Source of the DNA: Persebacter sp051009035
Lineage (GTDB): Bacteria > Pseudomonadota > Gammaproteobacteria > Tethybacterales > Persebacteraceae
Length of the DNA stretch: 12,619 bases
Direction of reading: 5' to 3'
Assembly: GCA_051009035.1 (NCBI GenBank)
Contig: JBPCWY010000157.1
Location: 1-12,619, forward strand
The position numbers and the translations under genes were made by a program. How positions within the stretch are numbered: the stretch's first letter is position 1; each line of letters starts with the position of its first letter. The notes under the pieces were generated by a model, which worked only from the letters and a program-made list of their open reading frames with translations, made no database searches and was not told where the DNA came from. Below are positions 7,081 through 12,619 of the stretch, piece by piece.

Positions 7081-7733
7081 GCGCGGATTTTGCGGGCGGG
7101 CGGGGCGCGGCGGATACTTCCGCGTTGTCGTATATGCCGGTGGTGGTGGAACAATCCGCCCGCGGCGAGCGCGCGTTTGACATTTATTCGCGCCTGCTCA
7201 AAGACCGCATCGTTTTTATGGTCGGCCCGATTGACGATTATTCGGCGAATATCGTCATCGCGCAGCTGCTGTTTTTGGACGCGGAAAATCCCGAGCGGGA
7301 GATTCATTTTTACATCAATTCGGGCGGCGGTTTGGTCACCGCCGGATTGGGCGTATACGACACGATGCGCTATGTCAAAAGCCCGGTCGCCACAACCTGC
7401 GTAGGGCAGGCGGCGAGCATGGGCGCTGTGTTGCTTGCCGCCGGACAAAAAGGCATGCGCCGCATGCTGCCAAATGCGCGGGCGATGATTCACCAGCCGC
7501 TGGGCGGTTTTTCCGGGCAGGCGAGCGATATTGAAATTCACTCGCGCGAGATTTTGGCGATGAAAGAACGCCTCAACCGCATTTTGGCGGAACTCACCGG
7601 CAAAAGCGCCAAACGGGTCGCCGCCGATACCGAGCGCGATTTTTTCTTTAACGCCGAAGACGCCGTCCGCTACGGGCTGGCGGACGAAGTCGTAACGCCG
7701 ATAGGAGCAAAACATGGACGAAACGCAAAATAA
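7077..7733 (+). CDS. clpP: ATP-dependent Clp protease proteolytic subunit
   Basis: A 218-residue serine protease that forms the double-ring chamber fed by ClpX or ClpA. The triad is Ser114 (GQAASMGA), His139 (MIHQPLGG) and Asp188 (DTERD), with the family's spacings. The start is GTG 7077, overlapping the tig stop as GTGA. This leaves a propeptide of about 15-17 residues before SYMPVVVEQSARGER, matching the processed N-terminus of other ClpP. An ATG at 7134 (Met20) would give roughly the mature form and cannot be excluded. One oddity: the strand that lines the substrate site reads YINSGGGLVTAG, where nearly all ClpP have YINSPGG. The end overlaps clpX by 20 bases. Confidence 0.95.
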   Translation: MSADFAGGRGAADTSALSYMPVVVEQSARGERAFDIYSRLLKDRIVFMVGPIDDYSANIVIAQLLFLDAENPEREIHFYINSGGGLVTAGLGVYDTMRYVKSPVATTCVGQAASMGAVLLAAGQKGMRRMLPNARAMIHQPLGGFSGQASDIEIHSREILAMKERLNRILAELTGKSAKRVAADTERDFFFNAEDAVRYGLADEVVTPIGAKHGRNAK

Positions 7734-8994
7734 AAATCCGGAGTGTTCTTTTTGCGGCCGCCAGCGCGGAGACGCCGGCAACATGGTCGGCAACAACAAA
7801 GGCGCGTATATCTGCTCTTCGTGCGTGGATAAATGCCGCGGCGCATTGGACGCGCACAAACCCGAAGGCGGCAAAGATTCAAAAGACGGCGCAAAGGACG
7901 GCGAAAAACGCCTGCCGCTTCCGGGCGAAATTAAAGCCGCGCTGGACGAATATGTCATCGGGCAGGACCACGCAAAAAAAACGCTGGCGGTGGCGGTATA
8001 CAACCACTACAAACGCGTTTGGGGGCGGCGCGTCAACGGCGATGTAGAAATCGCCAAATCCAACATTTTGCTAATCGGCGAAACGGGCAGCGGCAAAACC
8101 CTGCTCGCCCAAACGCTGGCGAAGATTTTGGATGTGCCGCTCGTCATCGCGGACGCGACGACATTAACCGAAGCCGGTTATGTCGGCGAAGATGTGGAAA
8201 GCATTATCCAAAAATTATTGCAGCGCGCCGAATACGATGTGGAGCGCGCGGTGCGCGGCATCGTCTATTTGGACGAAGTCGACAAAATCGCGCGCAAATC
8301 CGAAAACGCCTCCATCACCCGCGATGTCTCCGGCGAAGGCGTCCAACAAGCGCTGTTAAAATTAATTGAAGGCACGGTCGCATCGGTGCCGCCGCAAGGC
8401 GGGCGCAAACACCCGCAACAAGAATGCATTAATGTAGACACAACGCAAATGCTGTTTATTTGCGGCGGCGCGTTTGAAGGATTATCCAACATAGTCGCGC
8501 GGCGCGTGCGGCAGGGCGGAATCGGTTTTGGCGTCCCCCCGGCGGGGGCGGTGGAAGACGCCGATTTAATGCGCCGCCTAAACGGGGACGACCTGACGCG
8601 CTACGGGTTGATTCCGGAATTGGTGGGGCGTTTGCCGGTAGTTTCGGTTTTGCATTCCCTGCGCCGCGAACACCTCGTGCGCATTTTTCAAGAGCCGAAA
8701 AACGCGCTGTCCAAACAATACGAAGAAATATTCGCAATGGAAGATGTGGAATTATCTTTCACGCCCTGCGGCGTCGCCGAAATCGCGGCGCAAGCGGCGT
8801 CGCAATCGGCGGGCGCGCGCGGATTGCGCGGCGCGGCGGAAGAAGTATTATTGGACACGATGTACGAACTCCCCGGCAAGAAAAACATAAAGCGCGCAAT
8901 CGTAGACGCCGAAGCGGTCCAAAAACGCGCCCCCAAACTCAAACTCGCCAAAAAACGTGCCGCCAAAAAAAGCGCGCTCAAGCCCGCGGCGTAA
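7714..8994 (+). CDS. clpX: ClpX, ATP-dependent unfoldase of the Clp protease
   Basis: A 426-residue AAA+ unfoldase that recognises tagged substrates and threads them into ClpP. The N-terminal zinc-binding domain uses Cys11, Cys14, Cys34, Cys37. Then come Walker A GETGSGKT (122-129), the pore loop GYVG (155-158), Walker B IVYLDEVD (183-190), the RKH loop (231-233), the ClpP-docking IGF loop (270-272, in GGIGFGV) and sensor 2 GARGLR (367-372). All key elements are intact. AGGAG at 7703-7707, six bases before ATG 7714, fixes the start. The C-terminus is an unusually basic Lys/Ala tail (about 403-426). A strong GC hairpin spans its stop codon. In many proteobacteria lon follows; here a defence-like block does. 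Confidence 0.97.
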   Translation: MDETQNKNPECSFCGRQRGDAGNMVGNNKGAYICSSCVDKCRGALDAHKPEGGKDSKDGAKDGEKRLPLPGEIKAALDEYVIGQDHAKKTLAVAVYNHYKRVWGRRVNGDVEIAKSNILLIGETGSGKTLLAQTLAKILDVPLVIADATTLTEAGYVGEDVESIIQKLLQRAEYDVERAVRGIVYLDEVDKIARKSENASITRDVSGEGVQQALLKLIEGTVASVPPQGGRKHPQQECINVDTTQMLFICGGAFEGLSNIVARRVRQGGIGFGVPPAGAVEDADLMRRLNGDDLTRYGLIPELVGRLPVVSVLHSLRREHLVRIFQEPKNALSKQYEEIFAMEDVELSFTPCGVAEIAAQAASQSAGARGLRGAAEEVLLDTMYELPGKKNIKRAIVDAEAVQKRAPKLKLAKKRAAKKSALKPAA

Positions 8995-9008
8995 GGCGCG
9001 CCGCGGGC
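8982..9008 (+). promoter_or_regulatory. Perfect GC hairpin spanning the clpX stop codon
   Basis: GCCCGCGGCG (8982-8991) pairs perfectly with CGCCGCGGGC (8999-9008): ten G-C pairs, seven-base loop holding the TAA. No T run follows (ACATCTA), so it is not a classical intrinsic terminator. It ends seven bases before the zorA-like ATG and could pause transcription, protect the clpX message 3' end, or limit translation of the next gene. Confidence 0.6.
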
Positions 9009-9015
9009 ACATCTA

Positions 9016-10701
9016 ATGAAATTTGAAGGCATTACTGTATTGCTTGGGGATATTTTGCGCGTATCCCCGGACACTATAACTATCTCGGTATTGGGGTGTT
9101 GTTTAGCGCTTTTTGCCGTTTCTTGTATTTTCGGAAGATTGCGCCATATTGCGCCGGGGCTGATGATATCGGCGGGGATTATCGGCACATTTTGGGGAAC
9201 ATTTCTTGCCTTGTCAAATTTTCTATTTGACGCGGCTGAAAACGGAGTGACCGATTATAATGCAATCGTAAATAATATTCCGAAAGTTTTGGAAGGGATG
9301 ACGACGGCATTTATAACAAGCTTAATCGGATTGTTTTTTTATTTTGTTTCCAAATTAATCTTTTCATTTTTTCCGAAAACCCAGCCCAAACCGCTGAAAA
9401 TTGAAACAGATGTCGTTGATTTGCTGGGTAAAATCCGGGAAGGCATTGTCGGAGAAAACGATAAAAGTTTGTCCTCGCAATTAGGCGTTTTGCAGGCGGA
9501 ATACAGGGACAGCGTGCAAGATTTAAAGCAGTCCATATCCGGAGAGAGCGACACGAGCGTTTCTTCGCAATTAATTAAATTGCGAAACGAAAATTCGGCG
9601 GGGTTTAAGGCGCTTGACGCCCGCCTTGACGGGCTTGCGGATGTAATCCGAAATTCCCTTGTGGACAGTTTGCAAAAGCTGGTTAAGGAGTTGCGGGAAG
9701 TTATTGTTGAGCAGCTTGCCGAACAGTTGAAACGGACAAACGAATTATTGCATACGCAGTTGAGCGAAATGCTTGACCGCATAGAAGAGGCGTTAATTAA
9801 GCAGTTTGGGGAAACTTTCAAGCAGTTTAACGAAGCGACCCAAGCGATTAAAAAATGGCAGGAAGACCACCGGGAGCAAGTTGAACAATTAACGACGGCA
9901 TTCCAAGCAACGGCGGCGGGTATAGAGAAAATCCGCGCCGATTGCGAAAGTATCCCCGCCACCATGGAAGCCCTGCAAAAACTTATGGGGGAGTTGGACG
10001 AGCGGCTAAAAGCGTTTGCCGACATGAAAAAAGAAGCGGAGCAATTTTTTCCGACAGTGAAGGAAAATATGGACGCCGTTGGCGCGGATTTGCGGAAATC
10101 TGCGGAGGGTTTTTCGGGATTGGAAAAAACCATCACGGATACTTACACGCAAGCGGGGAATTTGGCGCAACAGCACATTGAAACGGCGCGGCAACATATT
10201 GAAACTGTCGGCGAGCAAATAAACCAAACCGCCCGGCAAGTTGCGGCGGCATCGGAAAACATGATGACCGAAAGCCGCCAAGCGTCCGACCGCCATCGGG
10301 AAGAGATTCGTCGGATAGCGGACGAAGTGCAAAGCGCCTGCCGGAATACCGTTGAAAGCGCGCAAGGCGCAATAACCGGCTTGTCGGAAAACATGAAACA
10401 GCGCATTACGGAAATTGCCGAGGGGATTGCGGAAGCGTCCGAAAACATGATAGCGGAAACCCGCAACGCTTCCAACCAGCACCAAAGCGAAATTCGCCAA
10501 ATTGTAAACGCGGTACAAGAAGCGTCCCAAAGATGCGTTCAAGATACGCAAGAGCAGTTGACCGCAATGGCGAAAGTGCATGCCGATTCAACTAACAGTA
10601 CCATGACGGGTATTGCAAAAAGATGGGGCGAAAATATGATTGGAATCGCCGATGAAGTTGCGCGGAGAATACCGCCAAGTAGCGGCGGAAACAGGGTATA
10701 A
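9016..10701 (+). CDS. zorA: ZorA-like MotA/ExbB-type membrane protein with long coiled-coil tail
   Basis: A 561-residue protein with three predicted membrane helices near the N-terminus (about 20-40, 46-70, 90-118) and then about 440 residues of almost uninterrupted charged, Gln/Glu-rich coiled coil. GIIGTFWGTFLAL (55-65) and TTAFITSLIG (96-105) are the MotA/ExbB-like pore-lining type of segment seen in ZorA. After the membrane part, GE.D.S.SSQL..L occurs twice (146-159 and 176-189). Farther on, a 43-residue unit (412-454) is repeated at 474-516 with 20 identities. In Zorya, ZorA pentamers surround a ZorB dimer and the long tail projects into the cytoplasm. No Shine-Dalgarno precedes ATG 9016 and no promoter is evident, so expression may depend on clpX read-through. 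The assignment rests on architecture plus the next gene; a MotA- or TolQ-like protein of another system is the alternative. Confidence 0.85.
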   Translation: MKFEGITVLLGDILRVSPDTITISVLGCCLALFAVSCIFGRLRHIAPGLMISAGIIGTFWGTFLALSNFLFDAAENGVTDYNAIVNNIPKVLEGMTTAFITSLIGLFFYFVSKLIFSFFPKTQPKPLKIETDVVDLLGKIREGIVGENDKSLSSQLGVLQAEYRDSVQDLKQSISGESDTSVSSQLIKLRNENSAGFKALDARLDGLADVIRNSLVDSLQKLVKELREVIVEQLAEQLKRTNELLHTQLSEMLDRIEEALIKQFGETFKQFNEATQAIKKWQEDHREQVEQLTTAFQATAAGIEKIRADCESIPATMEALQKLMGELDERLKAFADMKKEAEQFFPTVKENMDAVGADLRKSAEGFSGLEKTITDTYTQAGNLAQQHIETARQHIETVGEQINQTARQVAAASENMMTESRQASDRHREEIRRIADEVQSACRNTVESAQGAITGLSENMKQRITEIAEGIAEASENMIAETRNASNQHQSEIRQIVNAVQEASQRCVQDTQEQLTAMAKVHADSTNSTMTGIAKRWGENMIGIADEVARRIPPSSGGNRV

Positions 10702-10705
10702 TATT

Positions 10706-11440
10706 ATGTTGCCCCGCGACAATGCTTATTCGGACGATGAACAGTGGGCGCCGGTGTCCGACTTAATGGCAGTTATCATGCTGGTTTTCATGCTCATCGC
10801 AATGATTCTTCTTACGCATTTTGATTTGGAGAAAAGAAGCAATGGCGAGAAGTGCGACCATACCCGGAGCATGTTAAACTCCGAGTTTAAGGATGATTTT
10901 AAGGATTGGAAAGTGGAGCTGGACGAAGATTTAACAATTCGTTTTACTAATCAAGAGGTTTTGTTTCCGGTTGCCAAAACAATTCCCACCGATTGGTTTG
11001 TTCAAAGAATCCGAAATTTCTTCCCGCGTTATATGGAAGTTATTAAAAATATTGGCGCGGAATTCGGCAAGGATGAAATTGTGGCAATTCGCATTGAAGG
11101 GCATACTTCCAGCGAATATGGGGACAAAGATACCTCCGTGGACAACGCATATGTAAAAAATATGGAGTTGTCGCAGGGAAGGGCGCGCGAAATAATTAAA
11201 ATGGTTTTGGATCTTCCTCAAGCCGAAAATTATAGTGATATTGTCCGCTCGCAAGTGAGGGCGGACGGACTGTCGTCGGGAAAATTGATATGCGGTGAGA
11301 ACGGGGAAGACAAGAATTCTTCCCGGCGGGTGGAATTTAAATTGCTGACAAAATCATGCCAAAAAGCGGGGGTTTATGACAAAAGCAAGCCATTAACCAA
11401 TTCATGTCCAAATACGGGAGAACATAATGAATCTGCATGA
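10706..11440 (+). CDS. zorB: ZorB-like MotB/OmpA-type stator protein
   Basis: A 244-residue protein with a short cytoplasmic N-terminus, one membrane helix (about 17-36) and a periplasmic OmpA/MotB-like domain. The helix begins WAPVSDLMAVIMLVF; Asp19 sits where MotB-family proteins carry the ion-binding Asp. The peptidoglycan-binding fold shows IRIEGHTSS (128-136), NMELSQGRA (152-160) and SSRRVEF (205-211). ATG 10706 is chosen because AGGG (10692-10695) precedes it and the stretch from the next ATG upstream (10640) is zorA coding sequence. It starts four bases after the zorA stop. In Zorya, ZorB anchors the complex to the cell wall and couples ion flow to ZorA. The last 30 residues contain a degenerate 16-residue tandem repeat (LTKSC, then LTNSC) past the OmpA core. 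The gene overlaps the next by 14 bases. Confidence 0.86.
   Translation: MLPRDNAYSDDEQWAPVSDLMAVIMLVFMLIAMILLTHFDLEKRSNGEKCDHTRSMLNSEFKDDFKDWKVELDEDLTIRFTNQEVLFPVAKTIPTDWFVQRIRNFFPRYMEVIKNIGAEFGKDEIVAIRIEGHTSSEYGDKDTSVDNAYVKNMELSQGRAREIIKMVLDLPQAENYSDIVRSQVRADGLSSGKLICGENGEDKNSSRRVEFKLLTKSCQKAGVYDKSKPLTNSCPNTGEHNESA
11345..11435 (+). repeat. Degenerate 48-base tandem duplication at the zorB 3' end
   Basis: Bases from 11345 (CTGACAAAATCATGCC) recur in degenerate form from 11393 (TTAACCAATTCATGTCC), offset 48 bases or 16 codons, with roughly two thirds of positions identical over about 42 bases. The second copy carries the GGGAG and ATG used by the following gene. Confidence 0.5.
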
Positions 11441-12053
11441 GTTGAAAAATATTGGCGATCAAATTGAAAAGCGGTTGATTGAAATCCGCGAGAGTATTGG
11501 CGCGTCTTTGGGGATTTTTTCCAATATTATAGATACAAGCATTGAGATAACCGGCAAACAGTTGCAAGAGAATGCTGAAGCGACGCCCGGGGAACCCATC
11601 ATTATAAATGACGAATACTATATCGCTTACATTAAGGACAATACTTATTATGGCTCTAAATTGGACCATGATGAAGCGGTTCGCGCCCATCCTTCCCGTT
11701 GCTTTAAAGATGGTAAAAAAGTACATTTTTACTATTGTAGTACTATAGTAAAAATGGGAAATATGGGGCGGCGTGCAAGATACCGCCAGACCCGCGAATT
11801 TCGGAACGAAAAAATAATAGATTTGCAGGGTGCGGAAGATGTGGAAACTCGCTTGCCGTGGTGCAAAAATTGCATTGAAATTCTACACAATGAAAGCGCG
11901 GCGAATATACGGGATGGGCGATACAAATCGCTGATTGCGGAATATGGCGACGCCCAATTGCTAATGAAATGTGTTATAATGCTCCGCAAAGGCGAATTTG
12001 GGGCGGCGGAGAAAGTCCGGGATTTTTTCCGCCAAACCATGGAAAGGAGATAA
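11427..12053 (+). CDS. Unrecognised 208-residue protein of the Zorya-like operon, possible zinc-binding domain
   Basis: I do not recognise this protein with confidence. Residues 1-50 look like a helical, possibly coiled-coil segment (ELKNIGDQIEKRLIEIRESI). A central domain has HPSRCFKDGKKVHFYYCST (88-106) and LPWCKNCIEIL (143-153); Cys104, Cys146 and Cys149, with Cys92, His88 or His100, could form a zinc site. A helical C-terminal part follows (160-208). There is no signal peptide or membrane helix, so it is cytoplasmic. GGGAG at 11416-11420, six bases before ATG 11427, supports the start. It overlaps zorB by 14 bases and the HNH gene begins two bases after its stop, so all are likely translated together. 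I infer a DNA- or target-binding partner of the nuclease, perhaps matching the non-catalytic part of a ZorE-type effector. A perfect 12-bp inverted repeat lies inside it. Confidence 0.8.
   Translation: MNLHELKNIGDQIEKRLIEIRESIGASLGIFSNIIDTSIEITGKQLQENAEATPGEPIIINDEYYIAYIKDNTYYGSKLDHDEAVRAHPSRCFKDGKKVHFYYCSTIVKMGNMGRRARYRQTREFRNEKIIDLQGAEDVETRLPWCKNCIEILHNESAANIRDGRYKSLIAEYGDAQLLMKCVIMLRKGEFGAAEKVRDFFRQTMERR
11724..11756 (+). repeat. Perfect 12-bp inverted repeat inside a coding region
   Basis: CATTTTTACTAT (11724-11735) is mirrored by ATAGTAAAAATG (11745-11756) with a nine-base spacer. It encodes part of the candidate zinc-binding core (from His100 through Met110). It is A/T-rich and could form a hairpin in the message or bind a dimeric protein. 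Confidence 0.6.
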
Positions 12054-12055
12054 AC

Positions 12056-12418
12056 ATGGCAAAACCTCTTGGGGAATCTTTTGCGCGGGGCTTAAAAGGC
12101 ACCGCGCAACCGTCCGGCTATCCGAATAATTGGGCGAAAATATCCGCCGCATTCCGAAAAGAACGGAAATACACATGCGAAGTTTGCAGCGTGAAATGCG
12201 GCGCGGACGCTAATCTCGCGAATACTGGTCTAACCGAAGCGCACCATATAAACGGCGATAAAAGCGATTGCAAATATGCAAATTTGCAATGCTTATGCGT
12301 ATATTGCCACTCGCAACAGCCATCCCACGAGCATTACAAAGCGCCCGAGAAGAAAATGGAAAAACTGCGGCAATTATGGGAAGAGCAGGGCATCCCCGAG
12401 CATTTGCGCGGCAAATAA
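12056..12418 (+). CDS. Small HNH endonuclease, candidate ZorE-like effector
   Basis: A 120-residue HNH protein. Cys41-x2-Cys44 and Cys81-x2-Cys84 are the four zinc-holding cysteines of the HNH fold. The catalytic core is AHHINGDKSD (62-71, His63/His64), Asn76 in KYANLQCLC, and His85 in CVYCHSQQP. All core residues are present, so activity is plausible. AGGAG at 12045-12049, six bases before ATG 12056, is a strong ribosome site. The gene begins two bases after the stop of the 208-residue gene. In type II Zorya the effector ZorE is an HNH nuclease acting on DNA; position and fold agree, but this protein seems smaller than I expect for ZorE. A generic mobile HNH nuclease cannot be excluded, though the tight coupling argues for one system. 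Confidence 0.88.
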   Translation: MAKPLGESFARGLKGTAQPSGYPNNWAKISAAFRKERKYTCEVCSVKCGADANLANTGLTEAHHINGDKSDCKYANLQCLCVYCHSQQPSHEHYKAPEKKMEKLRQLWEEQGIPEHLRGK

Positions 12419-12442
12419 CGCGACAGCGAAGATTTTCCGGAT

Positions 12443-12467
12443 TAGCGGGTTGCTTTGTAGCGGATTG
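12443..12467 (+). repeat. Short direct repeat upstream of the last promoter
   Basis: TAGCGGGTTG (12443-12452) and TAGCGGATTG (12458-12467) match in nine of ten bases with a 15-base period, about 30-55 bases before the -35 box. It could be a regulator site or chance. The gap 12419-12569 otherwise holds only the promoter and leader described here. Confidence 0.3.
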
Positions 12468-12496
12468 TATCAAATTCCGTTTTGCCGCCGTTGCCC

Positions 12497-12525
12497 TTGA
12501 AATTTGGCGGGGGGCGTGTTATAAT
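12497..12525 (+). promoter_or_regulatory. Strong sigma-70-type promoter for the right-edge gene
   Basis: TTGAAA (12497-12502), a 17-base spacer and TATAAT (12520-12525), with TG at 12517-12518 making an extended -10. It is the best promoter in the window. Start near 12532 gives a leader of about 38 bases. Within that leader, CGCGC (12544-12548) and GCGCG (12553-12557) form a small hairpin just ahead of the ribosome site. Confidence 0.8.
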
Positions 12526-12569
12526 TGTTTTTATATTATTCTCCGCGCAATGGCGCGAAAGGGGCGAGT

Positions 12570-12619
12570 ATGAAAAATGACGGCGAAAATAACGGGGAAA
12601 AGCGGGAATACGAAGAAGC
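12570..12619 (+). CDS. Start of a gene cut by the right window edge
   Basis: ATG 12570 follows AAAGGGG (12558-12564) with five bases between, and the frame is open to the window end, giving 16 highly charged residues (MKNDGENNGEKREYEE). The promoter and ribosome site make a real gene likely. Nothing identifies it. lon would be the expected neighbour of clpX if the zor-like block is an insertion, but the visible residues do not show this. Confidence 0.6.
   Translation, partial: MKNDGENNGEKREYEE

Noticed and set aside
6915..8003. Long minus-strand open frame across tig, clpP and clpX
   Set aside because: All three plus-strand genes are certain; high G+C leaves long open antisense frames, and the product resembles no protein family.
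9339..10136. Minus-strand open frame of 265 codons inside the zorA-like gene
   Set aside because: Ser-rich shadow of a coiled-coil coding strand; no ribosome site or recognisable domain.
10697..10702. TATAAT overlapping the zorA stop, as a zorB promoter
   Set aside because: Only three bases separate it from the ATG, there is no -35 at proper distance (GCCAAG at 10674-10679), and the letters come from the Val-stop codons.
9016..11440. A flagellar stator (motAB) or TolQR/ExbBD pair
   Set aside because: The cytoplasmic coiled-coil tail of about 440 residues, the adjoining HNH nuclease and the absence of motility or transport genes fit Zorya better.
25..12448. CGGATTAGCGG at 25-35 and again at 12438-12448 as possible flanking attachment repeats
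   Set aside because: Only 11 bases, not at the borders of the low-G+C block, and made of words common in this genome.
1..12619. tRNA, rRNA, CRISPR array or insertion sequence
   Set aside because: None seen: no regularly spaced repeats, no transposase and no recognisable tRNA in the gaps.

Overview
The window looks like a proteobacterial, most likely gammaproteobacterial, chromosome segment. The evidence is gene content and order: gmk-rpoZ-spoT as one operon, a CysB-family LysR regulator, and tig-clpP-clpX. The housekeeping part is rich in G+C (many GGCGGC and GCGCG runs) and tightly packed, with overlapping genes and several GTG starts. No species can be named from the sequence alone.

Layout. 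Positions 1-243 (+) hold the 3' end of an unrecognised gene that enters from the left. It ends at a bidirectional terminator (about 242-281) shared with the convergent mrp/apbC gene (294-1364, minus). A 133-base gap follows, then the minus-strand operon gmk (4539-3910), rpoZ (3929-3672) and spoT (3666-1498). It covers guanylate supply, the omega subunit of RNA polymerase, and bifunctional (p)ppGpp synthesis and hydrolysis. The 61-base divergent region 4540-4600 carries a TATAAT box on each strand. Both boxes lie only about 6-13 bases from the start codons, so gmk and the divergent cysB-like gene (4601-5536, plus) may have near-leaderless transcripts. Next comes a repeat-rich intergenic region (5537-5760) in which an intrinsic terminator for cysB encloses the -10 box of the tig promoter. 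It is followed by trigger factor (5761-7080), clpP (7077-7733) and clpX (7714-8994), a protein-folding and degradation operon.

Where lon often follows clpX in related bacteria, the window instead carries a compact four-gene block of visibly lower G+C (9016-12418). Gene 1 is a ZorA-like MotA/ExbB-type membrane protein with a very long coiled-coil tail. Gene 2 is a ZorB-like MotB-type protein with one membrane helix, a conserved Asp and an OmpA-like peptidoglycan-binding domain. Gene 3 is an unrecognised 208-residue protein with a Cys/His set suggesting a zinc site. Gene 4 is a 120-residue HNH nuclease. I read this as a Zorya-type anti-phage defence island, closest in logic to type II (ZorA, ZorB and an HNH effector ZorE), but with the effector part carried by two genes. 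The motor pair would sense envelope disturbance by an infecting phage, and the soluble proteins would attack DNA.

The window ends with a strong promoter (12497-12525) and the first 16 codons of another plus-strand gene (12570 onward), which cannot be identified.
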